Assembly: GCF_001507855.1 (NCBI RefSeq)
Contig: NZ_LGEN01000003.1
Coordinates: forward strand, 1 to 64,000
Direction of reading: 5' to 3'
Length of the DNA stretch: 64,000 nucleotides
DNA from: Halomonas sp. 54_146
GTDB taxonomy: Bacteria > Pseudomonadota > Gammaproteobacteria > Pseudomonadales > Halomonadaceae
A program made the position numbers and the translations under genes. The notes below the pieces were generated by a model, which saw nothing but the letters and a program-made list of their open reading frames with translations, was not told where the DNA came from and made no database searches. Below, in pieces: positions 55,648-64,000 of the stretch. Positions within the stretch are counted from its first letter, which is position 1; each line of letters opens with the position of its first letter.

Positions 55648-57924
55648 ATGCTGAGCAAAGAACTTGAAATGACCCTGAACACGGCCTTTACCGTGGCGCG
55701 TTCCAAGCGCCATGAGTTTATGACCGTTGAGCACCTGCTGCTCGCGTTGCTGGATAATGCTTCAGCGGCTGACGTGTTGAAGGCTTGTGGGGCGAATCTC
55801 GACAAGCTGCGGTCCGATCTGCAGGATTTTATTAACTCGACCACGCCGCTGATCCCTGAAGGTCATGGCGATCGTGAAACGCAACCTACGCTCGGTTTTC
55901 AACGTGTTTTACAGCGTGCGGTATTCCACGTTCAATCCTCTGGCAAGAGTGAAGTAACCGGTGCCAATGTACTGGTCGCTATTTTCTCAGAGCAAGAGAG
56001 CCAGGCGGTTTACTTCCTGAAGCAGCAGAGCGTTGCGCGTGTTGATGCGGTTAACTATATCGCTCACGGCATCTCTAAAGTGGCCGGCCACGGCCCTTCA
56101 CCTTCGCCTTCTTCCTCAGACAGCGAAGAGGCGGAAGAGGGTAGCAATGAGGGGGCTGCGCACCCGCTCACCGGCTATGCCACCAACCTGAACGAGCAGG
56201 CGCGGCTGGGTAAGATTGACCCGCTGATTGGCCGTGACCATGAGCTTGAGCGCGTCGTGCAAATTCTGGCGCGTCGGCGTAAGAATAACCCGCTACTGGT
56301 AGGTGAAGCCGGTGTAGGTAAAACCGCGATTGCCGAAGGCTTGGCCAAGCGCATCGTTGAAGAAGACGTGCCGGATGTTATTGCTGACGCCGTGGTCTAC
56401 TCGCTGGATATGGGCGCGCTGCTAGCGGGCACCAAATACCGCGGTGATTTCGAAAAACGCCTCAAAAGCCTGCTGACCGAGCTGCGCAAGCAGCCTAACG
56501 CCGTGCTGTTTATTGATGAGATTCACACGGTGATCGGTGCCGGTGCGGCGTCTGGTGGCGTGATGGATGCGTCTAACCTGCTCAAGCCGCTGCTTTCCTC
56601 GGGCGAGCTGCGCTGCATTGGTTCGACCACGTTCCAAGAGTTCCGCGGTATCTTTGAGAAAGATCGCGCTCTGGCACGACGCTTCCAGAAAGTGGATGTG
56701 ATGGCACCCTCTGTGGATGACACCATTAAAATCCTCAAAGGGCTGCGTTCGCGCTTTGAAGAACACCACGAACTGAAATACACCGACGGTGCGCTGGAAA
56801 GTGCGGCGCGCTTGGCGGATCGCTACATCAACGATCGTTACCTGCCTGACAAAGCCATTGATGTGATCGATGAAGCGGGTGCGCACCAGCGCCTGCTGCC
56901 GCCGGAAGTGCGGGCTAAGACGATTGATGTTGAGCAGGTGGAAGCCGTGGTTGCGTCAATTGCGCGTATTCCGCCGAAAAGCGTTTCAAGCTCCGACCGC
57001 AAGCTGCTTGAGAAGCTGGACCGTGACTTGAAAATGCTGGTGTTTGGCCAGGATGAAGCGATTGATAGCCTCTCTGCTGCCATTAAGCTGTCGCGTGCCG
57101 GGCTTAAATCGCCCGACAAGCCTGTTGGTAGCTTCCTGTTTGCAGGGCCCACCGGGGTGGGTAAAACCGAAGTGGCTAAACAGCTTGCGCATATCATGGG
57201 CATTGAGCTGGTGCGCTTTGATATGTCCGAATACATGGAACGCCACACCGTTTCACGCTTGATTGGTGCGCCTCCAGGGTATGTGGGTTACGACCAGGGT
57301 GGCCTGTTAACCGAAGCCGTGACCAAACAGCCCCACTGCGTGCTGCTGTTAGATGAAATTGAAAAAGCGCACCCTGAAGTCTTTAACCTGCTGCTGCAGG
57401 TCATGGATCACGGGCGTTTAACGGATAACAACGGGCGCGAAGCCGATTTCCGCCACGTTATCCTGATCATGACCTCTAACGCAGGGGCTGAGCAGTCGTC
57501 ACGCCGCTCGATGGGCTTCCAGCATCAAGACCATTCAACCGATGCGATGGAAGTGATTCGGCGTACCTTCTCACCTGAGTTCCGCAACCGCTTGGATGGC
57601 ATCATTCAGTTCCATGCGCTGCCGGTTTCTGTGGTGCGCAACGTCGTCGACAAGTTCCTGATCGAACTGCAGGCGCAGCTAGACGAGAAGCGTGTGCAGA
57701 TGGACGTGGACGATATGGCGCGGGATTGGCTAGCGGATAAAGGCTACGATCCTGATATGGGCGCACGCCCAATGGCGCGCCTCATTCAAGAGAAGCTGAA
57801 GAAGCCATTAGCCGAGATGATTCTGTTTGGCGAGCTGGCTGATAACGGCGGGATCGTTCACGTTAGCCTGGAAGACGGCGAGCTGCACCTTTCCACCGAG
57901 GCTGAAATGGCCGATGCGCCCTGA
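55648..57924 (+). CDS. clpA: ATP-dependent Clp protease ATP-binding subunit ClpA
   Basis: AAA+ unfoldase that feeds substrates to ClpP. 758 residues: Clp N-domain (1-145), an acidic Ser-rich linker, D1 with Walker A GEAGVGKT near residue 217 and Walker [11 protein letters not shown]2 with Walker A GPTGVGKT near residue 499 and [23 protein letters not shown]. No ClpB-type middle domain. AAAAGGGGACTGCC before the ATG. Works with ClpS upstream and with the two aminoacyl transferases downstream. Confidence 0.98.
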   Translation: MLSKELEMTLNTAFTVARSKRHEFMTVEHLLLALLDNASAADVLKACGANLDKLRSDLQDFINSTTPLIPEGHGDRETQPTLGFQRVLQRAVFHVQSSGKSEVTGANVLVAIFSEQESQAVYFLKQQSVARVDAVNYIAHGISKVAGHGPSPSPSSSDSEEAEEGSNEGAAHPLTGYATNLNEQARLGKIDPLIGRDHELERVVQILARRRKNNPLLVGEAGVGKTAIAEGLAKRIVEEDVPDVIADAVVYSLDMGALLAGTKYRGDFEKRLKSLLTELRKQPNAVLFIDEIHTVIGAGAASGGVMDASNLLKPLLSSGELRCIGSTTFQEFRGIFEKDRALARRFQKVDVMAPSVDDTIKILKGLRSRFEEHHELKYTDGALESAARLADRYINDRYLPDKAIDVIDEAGAHQRLLPPEVRAKTIDVEQVEAVVASIARIPPKSVSSSDRKLLEKLDRDLKMLVFGQDEAIDSLSAAIKLSRAGLKSPDKPVGSFLFAGPTGVGKTEVAKQLAHIMGIELVRFDMSEYMERHTVSRLIGAPPGYVGYDQGGLLTEAVTKQPHCVLLLDEIEKAHPEVFNLLLQVMDHGRLTDNNGREADFRHVILIMTSNAGAEQSSRRSMGFQHQDHSTDAMEVIRRTFSPEFRNRLDGIIQFHALPVSVVRNVVDKFLIELQAQLDEKRVQMDVDDMARDWLADKGYDPDMGARPMARLIQEKLKKPLAEMILFGELADNGGIVHVSLEDGELHLSTEAEMADAP

Positions 57925-57949
57925 AAAGGGCGCTAAGCCACTCACTAGC

Positions 57950-57990
57950 AAAAGCAGTATGTTAAAAAAGCAGTATGCGTAAAAGCACAG
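57950..57990. repeat. 15-16-bp tandem repeat after clpA
   Basis: AAAAGCAGTATG at 57950 and 57966, then a partial copy AAAAGCACAG at 57981. Confidence 0.85.
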
Positions 57991-58015
57991 CGCCCTGTCA
58001 TTGACGGGGCGTTGT
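57987..58015. terminator. hairpin between convergent clpA and infA
   Basis: ACAGCGCCC / GGGCGTTGT stem with one wobble, 11-base loop, weak U-runs. Probably a shared terminator. Confidence 0.6.
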
Positions 58016-58016
58016 C

Positions 58017-58065
58017 GTTTACAGCGACAGGGTGTTTACAGCAGCTTATGTTTACAGCAGCTTAG
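58017..58065. repeat. 16-17-bp tandem repeat containing the infA stop
   Basis: GTTTACAGC starts copies at 58017, 58034 and 58050; the last two share GTTTACAGCAGCTTA, where TTA is the infA stop on the minus strand. Confidence 0.92.
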
Positions 58066-58280
58066 CGTGAACGGTAAACGATACGGCCTTTGGAAAGATC
58101 GTAAGGTGTCAGCTCAACTTTTACCTTATCGCCCGTCAGAATGCGGATGTAGTTTTTGCGCATTTTGCCGGAGATGTGAGCGGTAACAACGTGACCGTTT
58201 TCCAGTTCAACACGAAACATGGTATTCGGAAGGGTATCGACGATAACGCCTTCCATTTCAATATGATCTTCGCGTGCCAT
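58062..58280 (-). CDS. infA: translation initiation factor IF-1
   Basis: 72 residues, a single S1/OB-fold domain: [39 protein letters not shown], read here in two parts of the fold, then [18 protein letters not shown]. Binds the ribosomal A site during initiation. The ATG at 58280 gives the exact family length; the longer open frame to 58376 is not conserved. On the minus strand with bpt and aat upstream. Confidence 0.98.
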   Translation of the reverse strand: MAREDHIEMEGVIVDTLPNTMFRVELENGHVVTAHISGKMRKNYIRILTGDKVKVELTPYDLSKGRIVYRSR

Positions 58281-58454
58281 ATAGGCATTTCCCCACTTAT
58301 GAGTTAGTAAACTGTCGTTAGTAATGTACGGTTGGCAATGGCCGATTTGGTGCGCTAACCCTACATCAGAATTCAAGTGTCGCTAGGCGAGCGCTTAAGA
58401 AACAGCGCTATATTGTGCCGTAAGCCCGCCGCCAAGGCAAAAAAGCTCGCGTGT

Positions 58455-59189
58455 TTAGCGAATTAATGGCCGCCAATAGCGCCCATCAAGTATTTCCAGC
58501 GGTTCAAAAGCCTGCTTGTAGCGCATTTTACGGCACTCTGCGATCCAATACCCTAAATATAGATGCGGCAGCGCTTTTTCTCGGCTTAGCTCAACTAACT
58601 GGAGAATAGCAAAGGTTCCCAGCGAGCGCTTATCAAATGCCTCATTAACGGCAAAGAAGGTGTAAATCGCGGATAGCCCATGCTCTAGTTGATCAAAGGC
58701 GGCCACGCCTACCAGTTCGTCATCAAGAAACATTTCCATTAAGTGCGCGTAGGGCTCATCTGAGGTGAGAAACGTTTGGTACTGCTCGCGGGTAGGCGGA
58801 TACATATCGCCGTCGGCATGGCGCAAACGAATATACTCCGCGTAGAGCGCGTAGTGTTGAGAAGAAAAGCGCGCGGGTACCACGCGAACGGTAATATCAG
58901 CATTACGGCGCCAAATTTTACGCTGCGTGCGGTTAGCTGCAAACGTGTCAACGGGGATACGCACCGAGCAGCACGCGTTACAACCCTCACAGTGAGGGCG
59001 GTAAAGGTGGCGTCCACTGCGGCGAAACCCTAATAGCGCCAGCGAGTCATAGACGCCTGGGATGGGCGATTCTTGAGGGTCGAGAAATAGCGTCGTCGCT
59101 TCTCTGTCAGGTAAATAGCTGCAGGCATGTGGCACAGTAAGGAAGAAGCGCAAATCGCGCACCGGTCGACGCGGTGTGTTACTACTCAC
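58455..59189 (-). CDS. bpt: aspartate/glutamate leucyltransferase (N-degron pathway)
   Basis: Transfers leucine from Leu-tRNA to proteins with N-terminal Asp or Glu, making them ClpS targets. 244 residues of the ATE/Bpt family. The cysteine-rich segment HCEGCNACCSVRIPV near residue 66 is diagnostic, as is YLGYWIAECRKMRYKQAFEPLE. The start is GTG 59189 with AAGGAGGAGAACC upstream. It lies 33 bases after aat. Confidence 0.94.
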   Translation of the reverse strand: MSSNTPRRPVRDLRFFLTVPHACSYLPDREATTLFLDPQESPIPGVYDSLALLGFRRSGRHLYRPHCEGCNACCSVRIPVDTFAANRTQRKIWRRNADITVRVVPARFSSQHYALYAEYIRLRHADGDMYPPTREQYQTFLTSDEPYAHLMEMFLDDELVGVAAFDQLEHGLSAIYTFFAVNEAFDKRSLGTFAILQLVELSREKALPHLYLGYWIAECRKMRYKQAFEPLEILDGRYWRPLIR

Positions 59190-59222
59190 GGTTCTCCTCC
59201 TTGGTAAAACAGCATGATGTTG

Positions 59223-59972
59223 TCAATATGCGTTACGCTCAGCGGCAATCGCATTCAGCCAGGGTGACGCGGGCACAGACGGTGGTTGCTCGTCTGATAA
59301 GGCTATCGTAAATGCCTTATCAGGCAACCAATTATTAAGATAGTTGATGAATGACGCACGAGCGACTGTAATAGCGCCCAGGCTTTCGAGGTGAGGGGTA
59401 TGCATTTGGCAGTCGATGAGTTTACCGCCATACTCGCGCATTGCCCTGGCTAGGTGTGCTAAAGCCACTTTGGAGGCATCCGGGGTGCGGGAAAACATCG
59501 ATTCACCGAAGAACACCGGCCCCATGGCTAGGCCATAGAGGCCGCCGACTAATTGCCCGTCTTGGTGAACTTCAATGCTGTGGGCAATGCCTTGGGTGTG
59601 CAAAAGGCAGTAGGCGTCGTGCATCTCAGCGGTAATCCACGTGCCTGTTTCTTCGCCCCTTGGGGCGGCGCAGGCGTGAATCACCTGGTCGAAGTGTTGA
59701 TCCAGCGTGACATGAAAGCCACCATGGCGTAATCGTTTGGTTAAGCTACGACGCTGCTTAAATTGCTCAGGTAGGAGTATCATGCGCGGGTCTGGGCTCC
59801 ACCACAAAATAGGGTCGTCGTCGCTGTACCACGGAAAAATGCCGCGTCGATAAGCCTCGACCAGCCAAGCAGGGGATAGCTCGCCGCCAGCAGCCAGCAG
59901 GCCGTTGGGTGAATCCAGTGCTGTATCAGTAGAAGGAAAGCTAGGATGTGGCGAGGAAAGCCAAGGTAGCAT
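59223..59972 (-). CDS. aat: leucyl/phenylalanyl-tRNA--protein transferase
   Basis: Adds Leu or Phe to proteins with N-terminal Lys or Arg, the entry to ClpS/ClpA degradation. 249 residues. Signatures: FPWYSDDDPILWWSPDPRMIL and GESMFSRTPDASKVALAHLAR. The ATG at 59972 has GGAG six bases before it; a TTG at 59984 would add four residues. It is divergent from ftsK. Confidence 0.96.
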   Translation of the reverse strand: MLPWLSSPHPSFPSTDTALDSPNGLLAAGGELSPAWLVEAYRRGIFPWYSDDDPILWWSPDPRMILLPEQFKQRRSLTKRLRHGGFHVTLDQHFDQVIHACAAPRGEETGTWITAEMHDAYCLLHTQGIAHSIEVHQDGQLVGGLYGLAMGPVFFGESMFSRTPDASKVALAHLARAMREYGGKLIDCQMHTPHLESLGAITVARASFINYLNNWLPDKAFTIALSDEQPPSVPASPWLNAIAAERNAY

Positions 59973-60118
59973 TGCGTGCTCCAATTGTTGCTACGTTCTT
60001 TACGACGTCCTTGCGCTGAGCGCTTAGCGACAGGCGCTGTGACGGCGAAAGGATGCTCGGTATGATGCAAACTCGCAAGTGGATTAAAGACGCCATTAAG
60101 GTGTAAAGGGAGAGTCGC

Positions 60119-63100
60119 TTGAAAGTGAATAAAGCAGTCAACAAGCGAACGCAGCGTAACGCGCGTCAAACACCATCATCGACTTCTTCAGCGCGCGTTA
60201 ATGCCGCGAAAGACAAAGCTCGTCGTTTTGGGCTGCGTCTGCAAGGCTCGGTGCGCGAAGGCGTGGTCGTGGTACTGCTGGCGCTGTGTGTTTTCTTATT
60301 ATTAGCACTATTTAGTTATCATCCATCTGACCCCGGCTGGTCATACCAGGGGCCTGAAACCGATGTTCGTAACTGGATGGGGCAAGTAGGTGCCTGGTTA
60401 GCCGATGTGCTCTATTCACTGTTAGGTGCCAGTGCGCTGTGGTGGCCAGGTATGTTTGGCTTTGCCGCCTGGTGGCTTATTCGCTCGCGCCAAGTACGTT
60501 TTGAGCTAGACCCGGTGGCCATCGCCGTGCACGCGGGTGGCTTATTGCTGCTTATTTTTGGCACTACCATGCTGGGGGCGCTGCATTTCTATCACCCTGA
60601 AAGCATGTTGCCCTATGCCTCTGGCGGTATTTTAGGCGAAGGCTTGGTCGGTGCGCTTAGGCCGTTGGTGGGCAGCGGCGGCGTGGGGTTAATCGCTGCG
60701 GCGTTAATTTTAAGCGGCTTTCCGCTGTTTAGCGGTATGTCATGGCTGCAGGTGGCGGATGAACTCGGCAAACGGGTATGTCGCCTGGGTAACTGGTTAT
60801 CGGCACGTAGGGAATCGCGCCGCCTGCGTGCTGCCCAGCGTGCGGCTGCTAAACCTGCGCCCGCGCCGAAGCCTCACGTTAAGCCACAGGTAGCGCCTGA
60901 CGTTAAACCTGAAGCCGCACCCGCTGAGGTGAAGCCCGCTGCAGAACCGGTAAGCAAAAGCCCCAGTGGTCGCGAACGCCGTGAGCCAGGCTTTTCTGTG
61001 CCGTTTTCCACCAGCGCTTCAGAGAACGGTTCTTCCGAGATCAGTACTTCAGAAAATAGCCCTTCAAATAACCGCGAGACCACGGATACCTCTATTCCCT
61101 GGGAAGCCGCAGCGTTTTCAAGCAATAAGCATGTTCCCGCTCAAACAGCCATAGCCGCCACGGAATCGCCGTTGAACGTGGCTGAAGAAGCTGAATATGA
61201 GACTGAATATAAAGCGCCTCAATCTTTCGAGCCCCAATCTTTCGAGCCCATAGCACCGCGTGAAAATGCGTTTGTGCAGGCTGAAGCAGCGTCACCTGTC
61301 GTTGAGGAAAGTGTTGAGGAACGGCTTGAAGAGCGGTCTGAAGAACGCATTCAAGAACGCACTCAAGAACAGGTTAAGCCGCCGATTAATGCGCAAGCCG
61401 ATGTGCAAAGGGAAGAAGCGGCTTCTTTCCCGCTGCGTGCGTCGCGTCAAGAACAAGCCCCGGTGCCTGCACGACAACCTGAACGTGTCGCTGAGGTGGT
61501 TCCAGAGCCCGTCTGGGGCGATGAGGAAATGAGCGACGATACGGGCTACGAGGATGAGGGCGACGAGGACACGGGCGACAAAAATGTGAGTGATAAGCCC
61601 TCAGGCAATGAGAATGTGCGCAGCGAGTCGCCTGCCGTCGCAGCGCCTACGCCGCCCGCGTCACCTGTGCAGCCCGCAGCGCGCCAAGAGCCCACCTTCG
61701 CGCCCGATGAAAGCACGCCAGAGGCCGACGAAGGCCCCGCGCTATGGACCGTTGAGCATTTGCAGAGCCAGCGGCCTGCCTTTGAAACCCTTGACGAGCC
61801 CGAGGGCGATGTGCCGAGCCTGCAGCTATTAACGCCGGCAGAGCCGCACCAGCCCAATTACAGCGACGAGCAGCTGGCTGATATGGCCGAGCTGCTTGAA
61901 GTGCGGCTGCGCGAGTACGGTGTTAAAGCAGAAGTGGTGGATACCTGGCCTGGGCCGGTGATTACCCGCTTTGAGATCAAGCCTGCCGCGGGCGTCAAAG
62001 TGTCTAAAATCAGTAACCTTGCCAAAGACCTGGCGCGCTCACTGATGGTGAAAAGCGTGCGGGTGGTAGAGGTGATTCCAGGGCGCCCCACGGTGGGGAT
62101 TGAAATACCTAACCCCAATCGTGCCATGATCCGCCTGCGCGAAGTTATCGATTCCGACCGTTATCAGCAGGAGACCTCGCCGCTGACCATGGCGCTAGGC
62201 CAGGACATTGGCGGCAGCCCGGTGGTGGCTAACCTGGGCAAGATGCCCCACCTGTTAGTGGCGGGCACTACCGGTTCGGGTAAGTCGGTGGGCGTTAACG
62301 CCATGCTGATCTCGATGCTGCTCAAGGCCAAGCCTAACGAGCTAAAGCTGATCATGGTTGACCCGAAAATGTTGGAGCTGTCGGTGTATGACGGCATCCC
62401 GCACCTGCTGGCACCCGTGGTTACTGATATGAAAGAAGCGGCTAACAGCCTGCGTTGGTGCGTTGCAGAGATGGAGCGCCGCTACAAGCTGATGGCCGCC
62501 ATGGGGGTGCGTAATATCGCCGGCTTCAATGGCCGCTTGGATGAAGCCGAGCGCGCCGGTGCCCAAGTGGCCGACCCGCTTTGGGAACCGCAGCCGTGGG
62601 AGATTCATCAGCCGCATCCGGTGCTTGAGAAGCTGCCCTACATCGTCGTGGTGATCGACGAATTTGCCGATATGTTTATGATCGTCGGCAAAAAAGTCGA
62701 AGAGCTGATTGCACGCCTTGCGCAAAAGGCGCGCGCCGCGGGTATCCATTTAATTCTGGCAACCCAGCGCCCCTCGGTCGATGTGGTAACGGGCCTGATC
62801 AAAGCCAACATCCCGTCACGGATGGCGTTTCAGGTCTCCTCAAGAATTGATTCGCGCACCATTCTTGACCAGGGCGGCGCTGAAAGCCTGCTGGGGCATG
62901 GCGATATGCTGTATCTGCCCGCAGGCTCTGGGCCGCCTAACCGCATCCACGGTGCCTTTGTGGATGATGACGAAGTGCACCGGGTGGTCGATGATTGGAA
63001 GCGCCGCGGCGCACCGGAGTATATCGAAGAGATTCTCTCTGGCGGTGTATCGGCGGATGCCTTAACCGGCCTTGAGGCCGACGGTGCCGATGGCGACGAT

Positions 63101-63307
63101 GCCGAGCAGGACGCGCTTTACGATGAAGCTATTCAGTTTGTCACTGAAACGCGCAAAGCCTCGATTTCTGCCGTGCAGCGCCGCTTTAAGATCGGCTATA
63201 ACCGGGCGGCACGTTTGGTTGAGGCAATGGAAGGTGCCGGTGTAGTAACGGCGATGGGGTCGAATGGCGCACGTGAAGTACTTGCGCCACCCCCAGTGGG
63301 CCACTAA
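60119..63307 (+). CDS. ftsK: DNA translocase FtsK
   Basis: Septal DNA pump that helps chromosome dimer resolution. 1062 residues. The N-terminal membrane domain has about four helices (residues 45-210, from [21 protein letters not shown]). A disordered, Pro/Glu/Gln-rich linker (about 240-570) contains small repeats, [10 protein letters not shown] and a 12-bp EER-type repeat. The motor has Walker [11 protein letters not shown] near residue 716 and [18 protein letters not shown]. The C-terminal winged-helix gamma domain (from about 995) would bind KOPS sites. TTG start with GGGAG six bases upstream; GTG 60125 is possible. Confidence 0.96.
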   Translation: MKVNKAVNKRTQRNARQTPSSTSSARVNAAKDKARRFGLRLQGSVREGVVVVLLALCVFLLLALFSYHPSDPGWSYQGPETDVRNWMGQVGAWLADVLYSLLGASALWWPGMFGFAAWWLIRSRQVRFELDPVAIAVHAGGLLLLIFGTTMLGALHFYHPESMLPYASGGILGEGLVGALRPLVGSGGVGLIAAALILSGFPLFSGMSWLQVADELGKRVCRLGNWLSARRESRRLRAAQRAAAKPAPAPKPHVKPQVAPDVKPEAAPAEVKPAAEPVSKSPSGRERREPGFSVPFSTSASENGSSEISTSENSPSNNRETTDTSIPWEAAAFSSNKHVPAQTAIAATESPLNVAEEAEYETEYKAPQSFEPQSFEPIAPRENAFVQAEAASPVVEESVEERLEERSEERIQERTQEQVKPPINAQADVQREEAASFPLRASRQEQAPVPARQPERVAEVVPEPVWGDEEMSDDTGYEDEGDEDTGDKNVSDKPSGNENVRSESPAVAAPTPPASPVQPAARQEPTFAPDESTPEADEGPALWTVEHLQSQRPAFETLDEPEGDVPSLQLLTPAEPHQPNYSDEQLADMAELLEVRLREYGVKAEVVDTWPGPVITRFEIKPAAGVKVSKISNLAKDLARSLMVKSVRVVEVIPGRPTVGIEIPNPNRAMIRLREVIDSDRYQQETSPLTMALGQDIGGSPVVANLGKMPHLLVAGTTGSGKSVGVNAMLISMLLKAKPNELKLIMVDPKMLELSVYDGIPHLLAPVVTDMKEAANSLRWCVAEMERRYKLMAAMGVRNIAGFNGRLDEAERAGAQVADPLWEPQPWEIHQPHPVLEKLPYIVVVIDEFADMFMIVGKKVEELIARLAQKARAAGIHLILATQRPSVDVVTGLIKANIPSRMAFQVSSRIDSRTILDQGGAESLLGHGDMLYLPAGSGPPNRIHGAFVDDDEVHRVVDDWKRRGAPEYIEEILSGGVSADALTGLEADGADGDDAEQDALYDEAIQFVTETRKASISAVQRRFKIGYNRAARLVEAMEGAGVVTAMGSNGAREVLAPPPVGH
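61220..61249 (+). repeat. exact 15-bp tandem duplication in the ftsK linker
   Basis: CAATCTTTCGAGCCC twice, at 61220 and 61235; encodes QSFEP twice. Confidence 0.95.
61316..61375 (+). repeat. 12-bp tandem repeat in the ftsK linker, 5 copies
   Basis: Units from 61316 read GAGGAACGGCTT, GAAGAGCGGTCT, GAAGAACGCATT, CAAGAACGCACT, CAAGAACAGGTT; charged four-residue repeat. Confidence 0.88.
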
Positions 63308-63349
63308 CCGCTTGGTGTTAGTCACAATTATGCAATAAGCGTGGAAGTC

Positions 63350-63380
63350 GCGCCGCTGGTGAAACCCAGCGGCGCTTTTT
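63350..63380 (+). terminator. terminator after ftsK
   Basis: GCGCCGCTGG / CCAGCGGCGC perfect 10-bp stem, 6-base loop, then TTTTT. Confidence 0.95.
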
Positions 63381-63390
63381 ACGTCTGAGA

Positions 63391-63440
63391 ACGTAGCTGA
63401 GAAAAAAGTACTTGGGAAAGAACGTACTTGAGAAAGCATC
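63391..63440. repeat. 15-16-bp diverged tandem repeat before lolA
   Basis: ACGTAGCTGAGAAAAA, AGTACTTGGGAAAGA, ACGTACTTGAGAAAG and a partial copy follow each other from 63391. Confidence 0.7.
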
Positions 63441-63480
63441 TGGGAATAATTATTTGGCAACGGTTGCCTTGGGAGATCAC

Positions 63481-64000
63481 ATGCGCGATACGCAAACACG
63501 ACGAGCTTCATCACTGGCATTAGCAGCAAGCGCCTTGGGCTTAACGTTTGGTGCCCCAGTGTGGGCGGATGACGCCGCCGAACGACTGACTGAGCGTCTG
63601 GATCCCTTGGTGAGCTACCAAGCTACTTTTGAGCAGCAGATTCTTGATGGCAGTGGCGACCGTCTGCAAAGTGCCCGCGGTGAGATGTGGCTTTCGCGCC
63701 CTGGCCTGCTGCGCTGGGAAGTGGATGCACCTTATTCCCAAACCGTCGTTTCAGACGGCGACGATGTATATATGTATGACCCCGATCTTGAGCAAGTCAC
63801 CGTTCAAGCCATGGATGACCGGGTAACGCACACCCCCGCACTGCTGTTATCAGGCAGCGTGAGCGAATTAACCGAGAGCTACGAGGTTTTTTACGAGCAG
63901 GACGGCGGTGACGATGTCTTCACCCTGGTGCCTATCTCTGCCGATACGCTGTTTGAAGAGTTGAGCATGGTGTTCGATAACGAAACGTTAACCGAACTAT
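63481..64000 (+). CDS. lolA: outer membrane lipoprotein carrier protein LolA, 3' end beyond the window
   Basis: The first 173 codons. A cleavable Sec signal (about residues 1-29, ending PVWA-DD) sends it to the periplasm, where it carries lipoproteins from LolCDE to LolB. The mature start LTERLDPLVSYQATFEQQILDGSGDRLQSARGEMWLSRPGLLRWEV, seen in the strand pattern of the LolA barrel, and PYSQTVVSDGDDVYMYDPDLEQVTVQ are typical. TTGGGAGATCAC before ATG. Follows ftsK as in E. coli and Pseudomonas. Confidence 0.93.
   Translation, partial: MRDTQTRRASSLALAASALGLTFGAPVWADDAAERLTERLDPLVSYQATFEQQILDGSGDRLQSARGEMWLSRPGLLRWEVDAPYSQTVVSDGDDVYMYDPDLEQVTVQAMDDRVTHTPALLLSGSVSELTESYEVFYEQDGGDDVFTLVPISADTLFEELSMVFDNETLTEL

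Overview
This window looks like core chromosome of a gammaproteobacterium of the Halomonadaceae (Halomonas/Vreelandella type). That is an inference from protein similarity recalled from memory, moderate G+C, and Pseudomonas-like gene order in two long blocks. There is no rRNA, CRISPR array or prophage. The only clear mobile element is one solitary TnpB element at about 34571-35909.

Layout. 1-8330: mixed housekeeping and accessory genes: a truncated ORF, an alpha/beta hydrolase, an AcrR-like repressor, an aspartoacylase-family amidohydrolase, a catalase, dusA, a TauE/SafE permease, a lipoprotein and an XRE regulator. 8619-10395: gltX followed by a tRNA-Ala(GGC)/tRNA-Glu(TTC) operon. 10396-11046: an A+T-rich non-genic island with DnaA-box-like sites. 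11047-24851: gltA on the minus strand, divergent from sdhCDAB-sucAB-lpd-sucCD, which covers the citrate synthase, succinate dehydrogenase, 2-oxoglutarate dehydrogenase and succinyl-CoA synthetase steps. 24928-27064: a flippase-like protein and a GT4 glycosyltransferase. 27324-29076: a ribbon-helix-helix regulator and an intracellular PHB-depolymerase-type esterase. 29163-34517: rnb, a HAD phosphatase and ycjXF. 34571-35909: the TnpB element. 35907-43769: small membrane proteins, a mutarotase, a DUF1266-like repeat protein, an NlpC/P60 lipoprotein, an MFS transporter, slyD and a SlyB-like lipoprotein. 44140-64000: aceA, a GNAT protein, roxA, purB-hflD-mnmA-nudJ-rluE, monomeric icd, clpSA, infA, bpt, aat, ftsK and the start of lolA. 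From memory this last block has essentially the same order in Pseudomonas aeruginosa.

How the genes work together. The window holds both enzymes that compete for isocitrate: icd for the oxidative TCA route and aceA for the glyoxylate shunt. clpS, clpA, bpt and aat form one N-degron pathway: two transferases add a primary destabilising residue, the adaptor recognises it, and the unfoldase acts on the substrate. gltX sits beside its cognate tRNA-Glu.

The most unusual feature is spread over the whole window. About thirty short tandem duplications occur, mostly of 12-17 bp units (often 14-16) in 2-6 copies. Most lie in intergenic DNA or exactly at gene ends, where they copy stop codons, start codons and even half of a terminator. 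The units differ in sequence from site to site, so this is not one repeat family. It looks like the trace of a mutational process that makes short tandem copies. Other points of interest are a possible switching leader before sdhC, a structured leader before sucA, a 26-bp perfect palindrome over the ribbon-helix-helix gene promoter, and a TnpB element whose right end forms the stop codon of its neighbour.
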